Made by a program: the position numbers and the translations under genes. Of a stretch of DNA of 64,000 nt, positions 18,565-28,168 are shown in pieces; position 1 is the first letter of the stretch, and every line of letters starts with the position of its first letter. The stretch covers positions 186,001 to 250,000 of the forward strand of contig NZ_JAHKQN010000015.1 of assembly GCF_018861125.1 (NCBI RefSeq). Direction: 5' to 3'. The notes beneath the pieces were generated by a model. It did not search any database, was not told where the DNA came from, and saw only the letters and a program-made list of their open reading frames with translations. The DNA is from Cellulophaga baltica (GTDB lineage: Bacteria > Bacteroidota > Bacteroidia > Flavobacteriales > Flavobacteriaceae).

Positions 18565-19951
18565 TAACAAACAACGAACAATTGCGAAAGAAGTCACACT
18601 TTCAGGAGTAGGGTTGCATACAGGGGAAAATGTAACTATGAAATTTGTACCAGCACCAGAAAATCATGGGTATGCATTTAAACGTACAGATTTAGAAGGG
18701 GAACCAATTATTGAGGCAGATGCTACTTATGTAGTAAATACACAAAGAGGTACAAATCTTGAAAAAAGAGGCGTTAAAATTCAAACATCTGAGCATGTTT
18801 TGGCTGCATTAGTTGGTCTTGAAGTTGATAATGTTTTAATAGAATTAAATGCTCCAGAACCTCCAATTATGGACGGTTCGTCAAAATTCTTTGTAGAAGC
18901 TATTGAAAAAGCAGGTTATGTTGAGCAAGAAGCAGATAGAGAAATATATGTTGTAAAAGAGGTTATTTCATATAGAGATGAAGAAACAGGAAGTGAAATT
19001 ACTGTTATTCCTTCAGAGGAATACCAAGTTACAACAATGGTAGATTTTGGTACTAAAGTTTTAGGTACTCAAAATGCAACTTTAGAGCATTTGTCGGACT
19101 TTAAAGAACAAATATCTGAAGCGAGAACTTTTAGTTTTTTACATGAATTAGAAATGTTATTAGAAAATGGTCTTATAAAAGGTGGGGACCTTAATAATGC
19201 GATTGTTTATGTAGATAAAGAAATTTCTGACGAGACAATGAAAAAGCTTGAAACAGCTTTTAATAAAGAGAAACTATCAATTAAACCTAACGGAATATTA
19301 GATAATTTGACTTTACATCACCCCAATGAGGCAGCACGTCATAAATTACTTGATGTTATTGGAGATTTGGCATTAGCAGGTATTCGCATTAAAGGTAAAG
19401 TTATTGCTAATAAGCCTGGACATTTTGTGAACACGCAGTTTGCTAAAAAAATAGCTAAAATCATAAAATTAGAGAAGCGTAATAAAGTTCCTCAATATGA
19501 TTTAACGCAACCACCTTTGATGGATATTCATCAAATTATGGATATGTTGCCACATAGACCTCCATTTTTGTTGATTGATCGTATTTTAGAATTATCTGAT
19601 ACGCATGTCGTAGGAATGAAAAATGTAACAATGAATGAAAATTTCTTTGTTGGTCATTTTCCAGGAGCTCCAGTAATGCCAGGTGTTTTACAAGTTGAAG
19701 CAATGGCACAAACGGGCGGTATCTTAGTTTTAAGTACTGTACCTGATCCAGAAAATTACTTGACATTTTTCATGAAAATGGATAATGTTAAATTTAAACA
19801 AAAAGTACTTCCGGGTGATACTTTAACTTTTCACTGTAGCCTTATTACGCCAATAAGAAGAGGTATATGTCACATGCAAGCTTATGCTTATGCAAATAAT
19901 AAAGTAGTATGTGAAGCAGAATTAATGGCGCAAATAGCTAAAAAGAAATAG
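18557..19951 (+). CDS. lpxC: Bifunctional LpxC-FabZ fusion
   Basis: The N-terminal part (to about 310) is UDP-3-O-acyl-GlcNAc deacetylase, the committed step of lipid A synthesis, with [40 protein letters not shown] and the zinc/catalytic [21 protein letters not shown]. The C-terminal part is 3-hydroxyacyl-ACP dehydratase FabZ with [17 protein letters not shown] and [20 protein letters not shown]. This fusion is typical of Bacteroidota and links lipid A and fatty acid synthesis in one chain. I chose the GTG at 18557 (MSNNKQ...) over a TTG at 18551. Either way it overlaps lpxD. Confidence 0.95.
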   Translation: MSNNKQRTIAKEVTLSGVGLHTGENVTMKFVPAPENHGYAFKRTDLEGEPIIEADATYVVNTQRGTNLEKRGVKIQTSEHVLAALVGLEVDNVLIELNAPEPPIMDGSSKFFVEAIEKAGYVEQEADREIYVVKEVISYRDEETGSEITVIPSEEYQVTTMVDFGTKVLGTQNATLEHLSDFKEQISEARTFSFLHELEMLLENGLIKGGDLNNAIVYVDKEISDETMKKLETAFNKEKLSIKPNGILDNLTLHHPNEAARHKLLDVIGDLALAGIRIKGKVIANKPGHFVNTQFAKKIAKIIKLEKRNKVPQYDLTQPPLMDIHQIMDMLPHRPPFLLIDRILELSDTHVVGMKNVTMNENFFVGHFPGAPVMPGVLQVEAMAQTGGILVLSTVPDPENYLTFFMKMDNVKFKQKVLPGDTLTFHCSLITPIRRGICHMQAYAYANNKVVCEAELMAQIAKKK

Positions 19952-19952
19952 A

Positions 19953-20738
19953 ATGAATCAACCACTGGCATATATTCATCCAGGAGCTAAAATCGCTAAA
20001 AATGTTGTTGTTGAGCCTTTTACGACAATTCACAATAATGTAATTATTGGTGAAGGAACTTGGATTGGTTCAAATGTAACTATAATGGAAGGCGCACGAA
20101 TTGGTAAAAATTGCAATATTTTTCCAGGTGCGGTTATTTCAGGATCTCCACAAGATTTAAAATATCAAGGCGAAGAAACTACAGTCGTAATTGGTGACAA
20201 TACTACAATTAGGGAGTGTGCAACAATTCACAAAGGAACTTCAGACCGTATGAAAACGGTTATTGGTAAAAACTGCCTAATAATGGCTTATTGCCATGTA
20301 GCCCACGATTGCTTAGTTGGTGATAACTGTATTTTTTCTAATAATTCAACATTAGCAGGTCATGTTACTATTGGAGACAATGTAATTCTTGCAGGTTTAG
20401 TTGCGGTACACCAATTTGTATCAATAGGACAACATGCTTTTGTTACAGGAGGCTCTTTAGTTCGTAAAGATGTTCCACCGTATGTAAAAGCTGCACGTGA
20501 GCCTCTTTCTTATGTAGGGATTAATTCTGTGGGCCTTAGAAGAAGAGGTATACCATCAGAAAAAATTAGAGAGGTGCAAAATATTTATAGAATACTTTAT
20601 CAAAAGAACTACAATAACTCCCAAGCAGTTCAAATTATTGAAGCTGAAATGGAGGCAACTCCTGAAAGAGATGAAATTCTCCAGTTTATTAGAGACTCGC
20701 AAAGAGGAATTATGAAAGGGTATTTTAGTACTAACTAA
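19953..20738 (+). CDS. lpxA: UDP-N-acetylglucosamine O-acyltransferase
   Basis: The first enzyme of lipid A synthesis. At 261 residues it has the normal length, with hexapeptide repeats from the N terminus (IHPGAKIAKNVVVEPFTTI), the LpxA signatures ISGSPQDLKYQGE and RECATIHKGT, the catalytic histidine in AYCHVAHDCLVGDN, and a helical C terminus with GINSVGLRRRGIPSEKI. It begins one base after lpxC-fabZ, clearly the same operon. The order lpxD-lpxC/fabZ-lpxA is a conserved Bacteroidota arrangement. Confidence 0.96.
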   Translation: MNQPLAYIHPGAKIAKNVVVEPFTTIHNNVIIGEGTWIGSNVTIMEGARIGKNCNIFPGAVISGSPQDLKYQGEETTVVIGDNTTIRECATIHKGTSDRMKTVIGKNCLIMAYCHVAHDCLVGDNCIFSNNSTLAGHVTIGDNVILAGLVAVHQFVSIGQHAFVTGGSLVRKDVPPYVKAAREPLSYVGINSVGLRRRGIPSEKIREVQNIYRILYQKNYNNSQAVQIIEAEMEATPERDEILQFIRDSQRGIMKGYFSTN

Positions 20739-20797
20739 TCAATAAATTAAGAAAAATTAAGGTTAGTTTTTTTTGAACTAACAAAAAATAAAAAAAT

Positions 20798-21364
20798 ATG
20801 GCATCTACATCAGATATTAGAAAAGGTCTTTGCATCCGTTATAACAACGATATTTTTAAAATTATTGAATTTTTACATGTAAAACCAGGTAAAGGCCCAG
20901 CGTTTGTACGTACAAAATTAAAGAGTGTAACTTCTGGAAAAGTTTTAGATAATACGTTTTCAGGAGGTAGTAAGATTGAGGATGTACGCGTTGAAACTCG
21001 TTCATATCAATATTTATATCCTGAAGGACAAACTTACCATTTTATGAACACGCAAGATTATAATCAAATTACTCTTGAAGAAAGCTCATTAGATGCACCA
21101 GGTTTATTAAAAGAAGGTGAAGTTGTAACAATCCTTTTTAATACGGAAGATAGTATGCCTCTATCTGTAGATATGCCTGCTAGTGTTATTTTAGAAGTAA
21201 CTTATACGGAGCCAGGAGTAAAGGGTAACACAGCTACTAATGCTACTAAACCTGCAAAAGTGGAAACTGGAGCAGAAATTAATGTTCCTTTATTTATAAA
21301 TGAAGGTGATAAAATTAAAATAGATACTTCATCTAGCTCTTACATGGAGCGTGTAAAAGAATAA
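20798..21364 (+). CDS. efp: Elongation factor P
   Basis: EF-P relieves ribosome stalling at polyproline stretches. It is 188 residues with three beta-barrel domains. Lys32, in the loop HVKPGKGPAFV, is the position modified in many bacteria; no modification gene is near. SGGSKIEDVRVETRSYQYLY, LPLSVDMPASVILEVTYTEPG-like and C-terminal INEGDKIKIDTSS motifs are present. It follows lpxA by 59 bases, with a small hairpin (GTTAGTT / AACTAAC, 20762-20782) in the gap whose role is unclear. Confidence 0.96.
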   Translation: MASTSDIRKGLCIRYNNDIFKIIEFLHVKPGKGPAFVRTKLKSVTSGKVLDNTFSGGSKIEDVRVETRSYQYLYPEGQTYHFMNTQDYNQITLEESSLDAPGLLKEGEVVTILFNTEDSMPLSVDMPASVILEVTYTEPGVKGNTATNATKPAKVETGAEINVPLFINEGDKIKIDTSSSSYMERVKE

Positions 21365-21390
21365 AGCTATTCTTTATAAAATTTAAGGTA

Positions 21391-22326
21391 ATGAAATTTC
21401 CAGTTCCGCATACGCTAGAACAAATTGCAAGTATTATTCAATCTGAATATATTGGAGACTCAGGTTTTCAGGTTTTGGGTATGAATGAAATTCATGTAGT
21501 AGAAGCTGGTGATATTGTTTTTGTAGATCATCCAAAATATTATGATAAAGCTTTACAATCAAAAGCAACTACAATTTTGATTAACAAAAATGTAGCTTGT
21601 CCGGAAGGTAAAGGGTTGTTGATATCAGATGATCCTTTTCGTGATTTCAATAAATTAACAAATTACTTTAAGCCTTTTCAAAAAGCAAATAAGAACATAG
21701 CTGTAACAGCTAAAATAGGAAAGAACACGGTTATTCAGCCAAATACCTTTGTTGGTAATAACGTGATAATAGGAGATAATTGCACTATTCATGCAAATGT
21801 TTCTATTTATGATAATTGTATTATTGGTAATAATGTTACCATTCATTCAGGTACTGTTTTAGGTTCCGATGCGTTTTATTATAAAAACAGACCTGAAGGT
21901 TTTGATAAGTTATTATCGGGTGGTCGTGTAGTAATAGAAGACAATGTTGATATAGGGGCGCTTTGTACTTTAGATAAAGGTGTTACTGGTGATACCAGAG
22001 TAAAAAAAGGAACTAAAATTGACAATCAAGTTCATATTGGGCATGATACTGTAATAGGTGAAAAATGTTTAATAGCTTCGCAAACAGGTATTGCTGGTTG
22101 TGTTGTTATTGAAGATGAAGTAACACTTTGGGGTCAAGTTGGTGTAACAAGTGCAATTACTATTGGTGAAAAAGCGGTAGTATTAGCGCAAACAGGTATT
22201 TCTAAATCTATTGAAGGTCACAAAACCTATTTTGGTAGTCCTGTAGAAGAGGCTAGAGAAAAATTAAAGCAATTAGCTTATATTAAACAAATCCCTAAAA
22301 TTTTAAACAAAATTCAACAAAAATAA
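21391..22326 (+). CDS. Second LpxD-like acyltransferase
   Basis: A 311-residue paralogue of LpxD with a shortened N-terminal domain (IASIIQSEYIGDSGFQVLGMNEIH) and a hexapeptide-repeat helix containing GSDAFYYKNRPEGFDKLLSGGRV, GALCTLDKGVTGDTRV and the candidate catalytic histidine in NQVHIGHDTVIGEK. Relative to lpxD at 17539, the GFGFAP segment is changed to DAFYYKN, so acyl-chain or substrate preference may differ. Many Flavobacteriaceae carry this extra gene between efp and sucD. Its specific role in lipid A or another sugar nucleotide is inferred only. Confidence 0.85.
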   Translation: MKFPVPHTLEQIASIIQSEYIGDSGFQVLGMNEIHVVEAGDIVFVDHPKYYDKALQSKATTILINKNVACPEGKGLLISDDPFRDFNKLTNYFKPFQKANKNIAVTAKIGKNTVIQPNTFVGNNVIIGDNCTIHANVSIYDNCIIGNNVTIHSGTVLGSDAFYYKNRPEGFDKLLSGGRVVIEDNVDIGALCTLDKGVTGDTRVKKGTKIDNQVHIGHDTVIGEKCLIASQTGIAGCVVIEDEVTLWGQVGVTSAITIGEKAVVLAQTGISKSIEGHKTYFGSPVEEAREKLKQLAYIKQIPKILNKIQQK

Positions 22327-22398
22327 GCATAAGAAATACTTTAGAAATTGTTTTCAAAGCCATATTTTTGTAACAGCAATAATTAATATAGATATAAA

Positions 22399-23271
22399 AT
22401 GAGTGTTTTAGTCAATAAAGATTCCAAAATAATTGTTCAAGGTTTTACAGGTAGTGAAGGTACCTTTCATGCTGAACAAATGATTGAATATGGTACAAAC
22501 ATCGTAGGTGGTGTTACGCCAGGTAAAGGTGGACAAGAACACTTAGGAAAACCAGTTTTTAATACTGTTTTAGAGGCTGTTGAAAAAGCAGGAGCAGACA
22601 CTACTATTATATTTGTTCCGCCAGCTTTTGCTGCCGATGCAATTATGGAAGCTGCAAATGCAGGTATTAAAGTTATTATTACAATTACAGAGGGTATTCC
22701 TGTAGCTGATATGGTAAAAGCTTCAAACTATATAAAAAATATGGATTGTCGTTTAATTGGCCCTAACTGTCCAGGTGTTATTACTCCGGGTGAAGCTAAA
22801 GTTGGTATTATGCCAGGTTTTGTATTCAAAAAAGGAAATGTAGGTATTGTTTCTAAATCAGGAACATTAACATATGAAGCTGCTGATCAAGTAGTTCGTC
22901 AAGGTTTAGGTATAACTACAGCTATTGGTATTGGTGGTGATCCAATTATTGGAACAACTACTAAGGAAGCTGTTGAGTTATTAATCAACGATCCAGAAAC
23001 AGAATGTGTTGTTATGATCGGTGAGATAGGTGGTCAATTAGAAGCTGATGCAGCTAAATGGTACAAAGAAAGCGGTAGTAAAAAACCTATTGTAGGTTTT
23101 ATTGCTGGTGAAACTGCTCCTGCAGGTAGAACAATGGGTCATGCTGGTGCTATTGTTGGTGGTAGCGATGATACTGCACAAGCTAAGAAAGTAATTATGA
23201 AAGAATGTGGAATTCACGTTGTAGATTCTCCTGCTGAAATAGGTAAAAAAGTTAAAGAGGTAATGGGATAA
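22399..23271 (+). CDS. sucD: Succinate-CoA ligase alpha subunit
   Basis: The alpha subunit of the citric-acid-cycle enzyme that interconverts succinyl-CoA and succinate with ADP or GDP phosphorylation. At 290 residues it has the CoA-binding [38 protein letters not shown], the [19 protein letters not shown] segment, and the phospho-histidine in [16 protein letters not shown]. The beta subunit gene is not in the window. TATTTTTG (22363-22370) upstream matches the -7 box but lacks a good -33. Confidence 0.96.
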   Translation: MSVLVNKDSKIIVQGFTGSEGTFHAEQMIEYGTNIVGGVTPGKGGQEHLGKPVFNTVLEAVEKAGADTTIIFVPPAFAADAIMEAANAGIKVIITITEGIPVADMVKASNYIKNMDCRLIGPNCPGVITPGEAKVGIMPGFVFKKGNVGIVSKSGTLTYEAADQVVRQGLGITTAIGIGGDPIIGTTTKEAVELLINDPETECVVMIGEIGGQLEADAAKWYKESGSKKPIVGFIAGETAPAGRTMGHAGAIVGGSDDTAQAKKVIMKECGIHVVDSPAEIGKKVKEVMG

Positions 23272-23300
23272 TAAAATCCTTTTATACATGAAATTAAATT

Positions 23301-23341
23301 CCGCTTGTTCTGAAGTTATTTCAGTTTAAGCGGTTTTTTTT
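23301..23341 (+). terminator. Rho-independent terminator after sucD
   Basis: The two-part stem CCGCTT ... CTGAA / TTCAG ... AAGCGG is followed by eight T bases, 30 bases after the sucD stop. Confidence 0.85.
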
Positions 23342-23397
23342 CGTTAATAAATTAAACAAAACTTATATTTGAATAACAACAGTGCAAAAAGTAACTT

Positions 23398-24147
23398 ATG
23401 AAATTATTAGAAGGTAAAAACGTAATTATAACAGGTGCAAGTAGAGGGATTGGTACCGGAATTGCTCAAGTTTTTGCAGAAAATGGTGCAAATGTAGCTT
23501 TTACATATAGTTCTAGTGAGGCTCCAGCTTTAGCGTTGGAAAAAGAATTAGAAGCTAAAGGTGTTAAAGCAAAGGCATATAAAAGTAATGCAGCTAGTTT
23601 TAGTGAATCAGAAGCTTTAGTTGCAAAAGTATTAGAAGATTTTGGTGGTGCTATTGATGTATTAATTAATAATGCGGGTATTACAAAAGACAATCTTTTA
23701 ATGCGTATGGCTGAAGAAGATTTTGATTCTGTTATTGAAATCAATTTAAAGTCTGTCTTTAATATGACTAAAGCTGTTCAGCGTACAATGTTGAAACAAC
23801 GTAAAGGTTCTATTATTAACATGAGTAGTGTTGTTGGTGTAAAAGGTAACGCTGGTCAAACAAATTATGCGGCTTCAAAAGCCGGTATGATTGGGTTTAC
23901 AAAATCTGTAGCGTTAGAGTTAGGCTCGAGAAACATTCGTTGTAATGCAATTGCTCCTGGTTTTATTGAAACTGAAATGACTGAAAAGTTAGATGAGAAA
24001 GTTGTTCAAGGGTGGAGAAATGGTATTCCATTAAAAAGAGGTGGGAGTACTGAAGATATAGCAAACGCTTGTCTGTTTTTTGCATCAGATTTATCGGCAT
24101 ATGTTACTGGTCAAGTATTAAATGTTGATGGTGGTATGTTAACCTAA
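23398..24147 (+). CDS. fabG: 3-oxoacyl-ACP reductase
   Basis: A 249-residue short-chain dehydrogenase reducing 3-oxoacyl-ACP with NADPH in fatty acid elongation. The TGASRGIG cofactor motif, NNAGITKDNLLMRM, INMSSVVG and the catalytic YAASKAG are present, and LNVDGGMLT ends the protein. All these fit FabG. A perfect TAnnTTTG box (TATATTTG, 23364-23371) lies 26 bases upstream. It is followed 35 bases on by the VWA membrane protein gene. Confidence 0.93.
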   Translation: MKLLEGKNVIITGASRGIGTGIAQVFAENGANVAFTYSSSEAPALALEKELEAKGVKAKAYKSNAASFSESEALVAKVLEDFGGAIDVLINNAGITKDNLLMRMAEEDFDSVIEINLKSVFNMTKAVQRTMLKQRKGSIINMSSVVGVKGNAGQTNYAASKAGMIGFTKSVALELGSRNIRCNAIAPGFIETEMTEKLDEKVVQGWRNGIPLKRGGSTEDIANACLFFASDLSAYVTGQVLNVDGGMLT

Positions 24148-24182
24148 ATCGTGAATAAAATTAATATTCACTAAATTTAATT

Positions 24183-26195
24183 ATGCAAATACAAACCCTA
24201 TTACTTATCATATTAGCAGTAATTATTGCTTTGGTAATAGTATGGTTTCAATATTTTTATAAAAACAAGAAGAGAGATAAAACAACTGTTTTACTCTCTT
24301 TTTTACGTTTTACAGGGGTGTTTTCACTCTTTTTGTTGCTAATTAACCCTAAATTTAAAAGTAAGAGCTTAAGTGTAGAAAAAGTTAATCTTACTATTTT
24401 GGTTGATAATTCAAGTTCTGTAGCAAAAAATAAGGCTTCAATTCAAAAAGCTATAGATCAGTTAAAAAGTAATGATGAATTAGCGGATAAGTTTGCTATT
24501 AAAACTTATCAATTTGGAGAAAGTATTCGAAGTTTTGATTCGTTAAGTTTTTCTGATAAAAAGACGGATATTTCAAATGCATTAAAATCTATCTCTGAAG
24601 TTTATTCAAAATCAAATACTGTTGCTGTATTACTTTCAGATGGAAATCAAACCATTGGTCAGGATTATGAGTTTTACAGTGAACAATTAAATTTTCCAAT
24701 TTATCCAATTATAGTTGGTGATACTACCAAATTTGAAGATGTTCGGATTAGTCAGGTTAATGCAAATAAGTATGCATTCTTAAAGAATAAGTTTCCTATT
24801 GAGTTCTATGTTTCTTATCAAGGGAATAAAAATGTAAGCCTGCCAGTAAATATAGCTGTTAATGGAAAAAATGTATATAAAGAACAAGTAAAATTGTCAA
24901 ATTCTGTTTCTTCAAAAAAAATAAATACACTTATAAGTGCTACAGAAGTAGGAGTAAAGACAATTTCGATTAATGTAGGTAGTTTAGAAAACGAAAAGAA
25001 TATAGTTAACAATAAAAAAACAATTGCGGTAGAGGTAATAGATGAAAAAACTAAAGTTGCAATTGTATCTACATTAAATCATCCAGATATAGGTGCTTTG
25101 AAAAAAGCGATAGAAAGTAATGAACAACGGTCTGCAGTAATTATTAAACCAAATGCAAAGCAAGATGTTCTTGATGATTTTGATGTTTTTGTATTCTATC
25201 AGCCAACAGCTTCTTTTACTACAGTGTATGATTTCGTAAACAATAAAAAAGTAGGTGTATTTACTATAGTAGGTACTAATACGGATTTGGTGTTTTTGAA
25301 TAAAATACAGTCAAAATTTAATGTAAATACAGATTATCCTACTCAAGAAGTTTTGGGGGTTTTGAATACTTCATTTTCGCGATACGATGTTTCAAATTTT
25401 CAGGCTGATAATTATCCGCCATTGTTAAATAGTTCTGGTGAAGCAATTTTTTCGGGTATTCATGAGTCTTTATTAAGTATGAATATTAGAGGGGTAGATT
25501 TGTCTAATTCATTATTGGCAATCACAGAACCTGATGATGTTAAGAATGCGGTGTTATTTGGTGAAGGTATCTGGAAATGGCGTTTGCAAGACTATCGAAA
25601 TCATCAAAATTTTGAAAATTTTGATCAATTTATAGGAAAGCTAATATTATTTTTATCTGAAACTACAACTAAAAACAGATTAAATATTGAGTATAAATCT
25701 GTTTATGAGGGTGTTGGTAATGCTAAGGTGAATGCAACTTATTTTGATGAGACTTTTGTTTTTGATTCTAAAGCAAAATTAGTTTTGAAATTAAACAACA
25801 CAAAAGAAATTCCGATGTTGTTAAAAGGTAATTTTTATCAAGCTGATTTAAGTGATTTAGAAGCAGGTGATTATAACTTCACAGTTTCGGTTGAAGGTCA
25901 GAAAATTAACAAGTCAGGTAAATTTAAAATTCTTGATTTTGATGTGGAACAGCAGTTTTTAGCATCAAACAATAACAAATTGGAAAATTTAGCGACCAAT
26001 ACAGCAGGTAAAGTATTTTACCCTGAAAAAATTGGAGAGCTAATTAGCGAATTAACATTAGGTTCAAAATATCTACCCACACAAAAAAGTACAGGTAAAG
26101 TAAGTTCTTTGGTCGATTTCCGATTGTTGTTAGCTTTAATAATACTTTCTTTTTCTTTAGAATGGTTTATCAGAAAATATAACGGATTAATATAA
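24183..26195 (+). CDS. Membrane protein with a VWA domain
   Basis: A 670-residue protein with two N-terminal membrane helices (about 5-26 and 38-55), a von Willebrand A domain (about 68-190) whose MIDAS starts ILVDNSSSV (DxSxS), a long beta-rich extracytoplasmic region, and one C-terminal membrane helix (about 645-665). The layout is like BatA/BatB-related and other Bacteroidota surface-stress proteins. The binding partner is unknown. It lies between fabG and the prohibitin-like gene with 35-base gaps on both sides. Confidence 0.75.
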   Translation: MQIQTLLLIILAVIIALVIVWFQYFYKNKKRDKTTVLLSFLRFTGVFSLFLLLINPKFKSKSLSVEKVNLTILVDNSSSVAKNKASIQKAIDQLKSNDELADKFAIKTYQFGESIRSFDSLSFSDKKTDISNALKSISEVYSKSNTVAVLLSDGNQTIGQDYEFYSEQLNFPIYPIIVGDTTKFEDVRISQVNANKYAFLKNKFPIEFYVSYQGNKNVSLPVNIAVNGKNVYKEQVKLSNSVSSKKINTLISATEVGVKTISINVGSLENEKNIVNNKKTIAVEVIDEKTKVAIVSTLNHPDIGALKKAIESNEQRSAVIIKPNAKQDVLDDFDVFVFYQPTASFTTVYDFVNNKKVGVFTIVGTNTDLVFLNKIQSKFNVNTDYPTQEVLGVLNTSFSRYDVSNFQADNYPPLLNSSGEAIFSGIHESLLSMNIRGVDLSNSLLAITEPDDVKNAVLFGEGIWKWRLQDYRNHQNFENFDQFIGKLILFLSETTTKNRLNIEYKSVYEGVGNAKVNATYFDETFVFDSKAKLVLKLNNTKEIPMLLKGNFYQADLSDLEAGDYNFTVSVEGQKINKSGKFKILDFDVEQQFLASNNNKLENLATNTAGKVFYPEKIGELISELTLGSKYLPTQKSTGKVSSLVDFRLLLALIILSFSLEWFIRKYNGLI

Positions 26196-26230
26196 ATAAC
26201 TCACACATTACATTAAAAATAAATAATAAA

Positions 26231-27046
26231 ATGGACAAATTACCAAAAATTGCATTACCAATAGTTTTCGCTTTTGTAGCTGTCGTAATTCTTATATCAA
26301 AATCAGCAGTAACAATAAATTCTGGTGAGGCAGGAGTGTTGTATAAAACATTCGGAAACGGAGTTGTAACAGATGAACCGCCATTAGGAGAAGGTTTTCA
26401 TGTTGTAGCACCATGGAATAAAGTTTTTGTTTACGAAGTAAGACAGCAAGAAGTGTTAGAGAAAATGAATGTCTTATCTAGTAATGGTCTTGATATAAAA
26501 TTAGAGGCTTCCGCTTGGTTTGAACCTATTCGCGGAGAGTTAGGAAAACTACACCAAGAAAAAGGAGAAGATTATGTTCAAAGAGTTTTGTTACCAACAA
26601 TAAGATCTGCGGCACGTTCAGTAGTTGGTCGTTATACGCCAGAACAATTATATTCAAGTAAGCGAGATGCTATTCAGCAAGAGATTTTTGATGAAACTCA
26701 AAAAATCGTAAAAGATGAATACATTCAGTTAAATGAAATTTTAGTTCGTGATGTAACATTACCACCAACTATTAAAGAAGCAATTGAACGTAAGCTTAGA
26801 CAAGAGCAAGAATCTTTAGAATATGAGTTTAGACTTGTTACAGCTAAGAAAGAAGCAGAGAAGGTAACTATTGAAGCTCAAGGTAAGGCTGATGCTAACC
26901 GTATTTTAAGTGCGTCATTAAATGATCAAATTTTAAAAGATAAAGGTATTGATGCTACTTTAAAATTAGCAGAATCACCAAACTCAAAAATAGTAGTAGT
27001 AGGTAGTGGTGATTCAGGACTGCCATTGATTTTAGGAAATAATTAA
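26231..27046 (+). CDS. Prohibitin-like SPFH membrane protein
   Basis: A 271-residue protein with one N-terminal membrane helix (about 7-27), an SPFH/Band-7 domain starting at SGEAGVLYKTFGNG, and a C-terminal coiled coil rich in Lys, Glu and Ala (EQESLEYEFRLVTAKKEAE). RSVVGRYTPEQLYSSKRDAI is the prohibitin signature. Such proteins form large ring assemblies at the membrane and often restrain FtsH-type proteases. Probably the last gene of the fabG-VWA unit. Confidence 0.88.
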   Translation: MDKLPKIALPIVFAFVAVVILISKSAVTINSGEAGVLYKTFGNGVVTDEPPLGEGFHVVAPWNKVFVYEVRQQEVLEKMNVLSSNGLDIKLEASAWFEPIRGELGKLHQEKGEDYVQRVLLPTIRSAARSVVGRYTPEQLYSSKRDAIQQEIFDETQKIVKDEYIQLNEILVRDVTLPPTIKEAIERKLRQEQESLEYEFRLVTAKKEAEKVTIEAQGKADANRILSASLNDQILKDKGIDATLKLAESPNSKIVVVGSGDSGLPLILGNN

Positions 27047-27140
27047 TTTATTGTTAGGTTTTACAATAAAAGGCAAATTGTTGTTAAAAAAGTGATTTTT
27101 TATTTTTTCAATCTAAAAATAATTTTACTTTTACAGTATA

Positions 27141-27197
27141 ATGAGAAATCAAACTACACATCATCATCATTTTTATACTTGCTTTCAAGCGAGGTAG
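27141..27197 (+). CDS. Histidine operon leader peptide
   Basis: An ATG-initiated frame of 18 codons encodes MRNQTTHHHHFYTCFQAR. Four His codons run in a row (27159-27170). It ends 30 bases before a strong terminator stem that precedes hisG. This is the classical arrangement of his attenuation: ribosome pausing at His codons when charged tRNA-His is scarce would let an antiterminator form. The same assignment follows from the fact that the next genes are a complete his operon. Confidence 0.88.
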   Translation: MRNQTTHHHHFYTCFQAR

Positions 27198-27238
27198 AAA
27201 TGTATTGTAGTAGTGCAACATATTTTAAACCCGTTTGA
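27178..27238 (+). promoter_or_regulatory. Attenuator alternative pairings upstream of hisG
   Basis: Two competing pairings can be drawn. A small hairpin CTTGC / GCGAG (27178-27193) lies at the end of the leader peptide. Alternatively TCAAGCGAGGT (27185-27195) can pair, with one wobble and two mismatches, to the 5' arm of the terminator (27228-27238). The pairings were drawn by eye, with no folding energy calculated. Confidence 0.55.
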
Positions 27239-27260
27239 GCAATCAAACGGGTTTTATTTT
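27227..27260 (+). terminator. Attenuator terminator of the his operon
   Basis: A perfect stem, AAACCCGTTTGA / TCAAACGGGTTT, closes on the tetraloop GCAA and is followed by a T-rich run. It lies between the leader peptide and hisG, where it would stop transcription when histidine is plentiful. Confidence 0.9.
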
Positions 27261-27298
27261 TAAGCTTTTTTTGATTGCCAAACAACAAACAAAAAGAA

Positions 27299-28156
27299 AT
27301 GACAAAAATTAGAATTGCTATTCAGAAATCAGGACGTTTAAATGATGATTCTATCGGAATCTTAAAAGATTGTGGTATTTCTATTGATAACGGAAAAGAT
27401 CAGTTAAAAGCATCGTCTCGCAACTTTCCAATGGAAGTTTTTTACTTGCGTAATGGTGATATTCCTCAATACTTAAGAGATGGTGTAGTTGATATAGCTA
27501 TTATTGGTGAAAATGTATTGATAGAAAAGGGGGAAGATATTTCAATAGCAGAAAAGTTAGGTTTTTCAAAATGCAAAGTTTCTTTAGCTGTACCTAAAGG
27601 AGTTGAGTATACTTCTGTAAAAGATTTCCAAGGAAAGCGTATTGCAACATCATACCCGAACACAGTAACAAATTATTTAAAAGATAAAGGTGTTACAGCA
27701 GAAATTCACATTATAAATGGTTCTGTGGAAATTGCACCAAATATTGGTTTGGCAGATGGTATTTGTGATATCGTTTCAAGCGGTAGTACGCTTTTTAAGA
27801 ATAACCTTAAAGAGGTAGAAGTGATGTTGAAGAGTGAAGCTGTTTTAGCGGTTTCATCTAAAATTTCTGAGGAGAGAAAAGAAATACTTGAAAAATTACG
27901 ATTTAGAATACAATCTGTTTTACGCGCAAGACAATCTAAATATGTGTTGTTAAACGCACCAAATGATAAGTTGCCTAAGATTTTAGAATTGTTGCCTGGT
28001 ATGCGTAGTCCAACTGTTTTGCCTTTAGCGGAGGAGGGATGGAGTTCGGTTCATACCGTAATTGCAAAAGATTCTTTCTGGGAAGTTATTGATGAATTAA
28101 AGCAAGCAGGAGCTGAAGGAATCTTGGTTTGCCCTATAGAGAAAATGGTTTTATAA
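27299..28156 (+). CDS. hisG: ATP phosphoribosyltransferase
   Basis: The first step of histidine synthesis, joining ATP and PRPP. From the ATG at 27299 it is 285 residues (MTKIRIAIQKSGRLNDDS); a TTG at 27275 would add eight residues, which I reject. It is the long form with the C-terminal regulatory domain (GMRSPTVLPLAEEGWSSVHTV), so feedback inhibition by histidine is expected. DIAIIGENVL and GICDIVSSGSTLFKNNL are family motifs. First structural gene of the operon, behind the attenuator. Confidence 0.96.
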   Translation: MTKIRIAIQKSGRLNDDSIGILKDCGISIDNGKDQLKASSRNFPMEVFYLRNGDIPQYLRDGVVDIAIIGENVLIEKGEDISIAEKLGFSKCKVSLAVPKGVEYTSVKDFQGKRIATSYPNTVTNYLKDKGVTAEIHIINGSVEIAPNIGLADGICDIVSSGSTLFKNNLKEVEVMLKSEAVLAVSSKISEERKEILEKLRFRIQSVLRARQSKYVLLNAPNDKLPKILELLPGMRSPTVLPLAEEGWSSVHTVIAKDSFWEVIDELKQAGAEGILVCPIEKMVL

Positions 28157-28168
28157 CATTGTTTTGTT

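Noticed and set aside
20762-20782. Hairpin GTTAGTT / AACTAAC before efp
   Set aside because: Short stem with an all-T loop and no T tract after it; neither a terminator nor a recognisable riboswitch.
27275-27298. TTG extension of hisG
   Set aside because: The added eight residues are not part of the family N terminus; ATG at 27299 fits.
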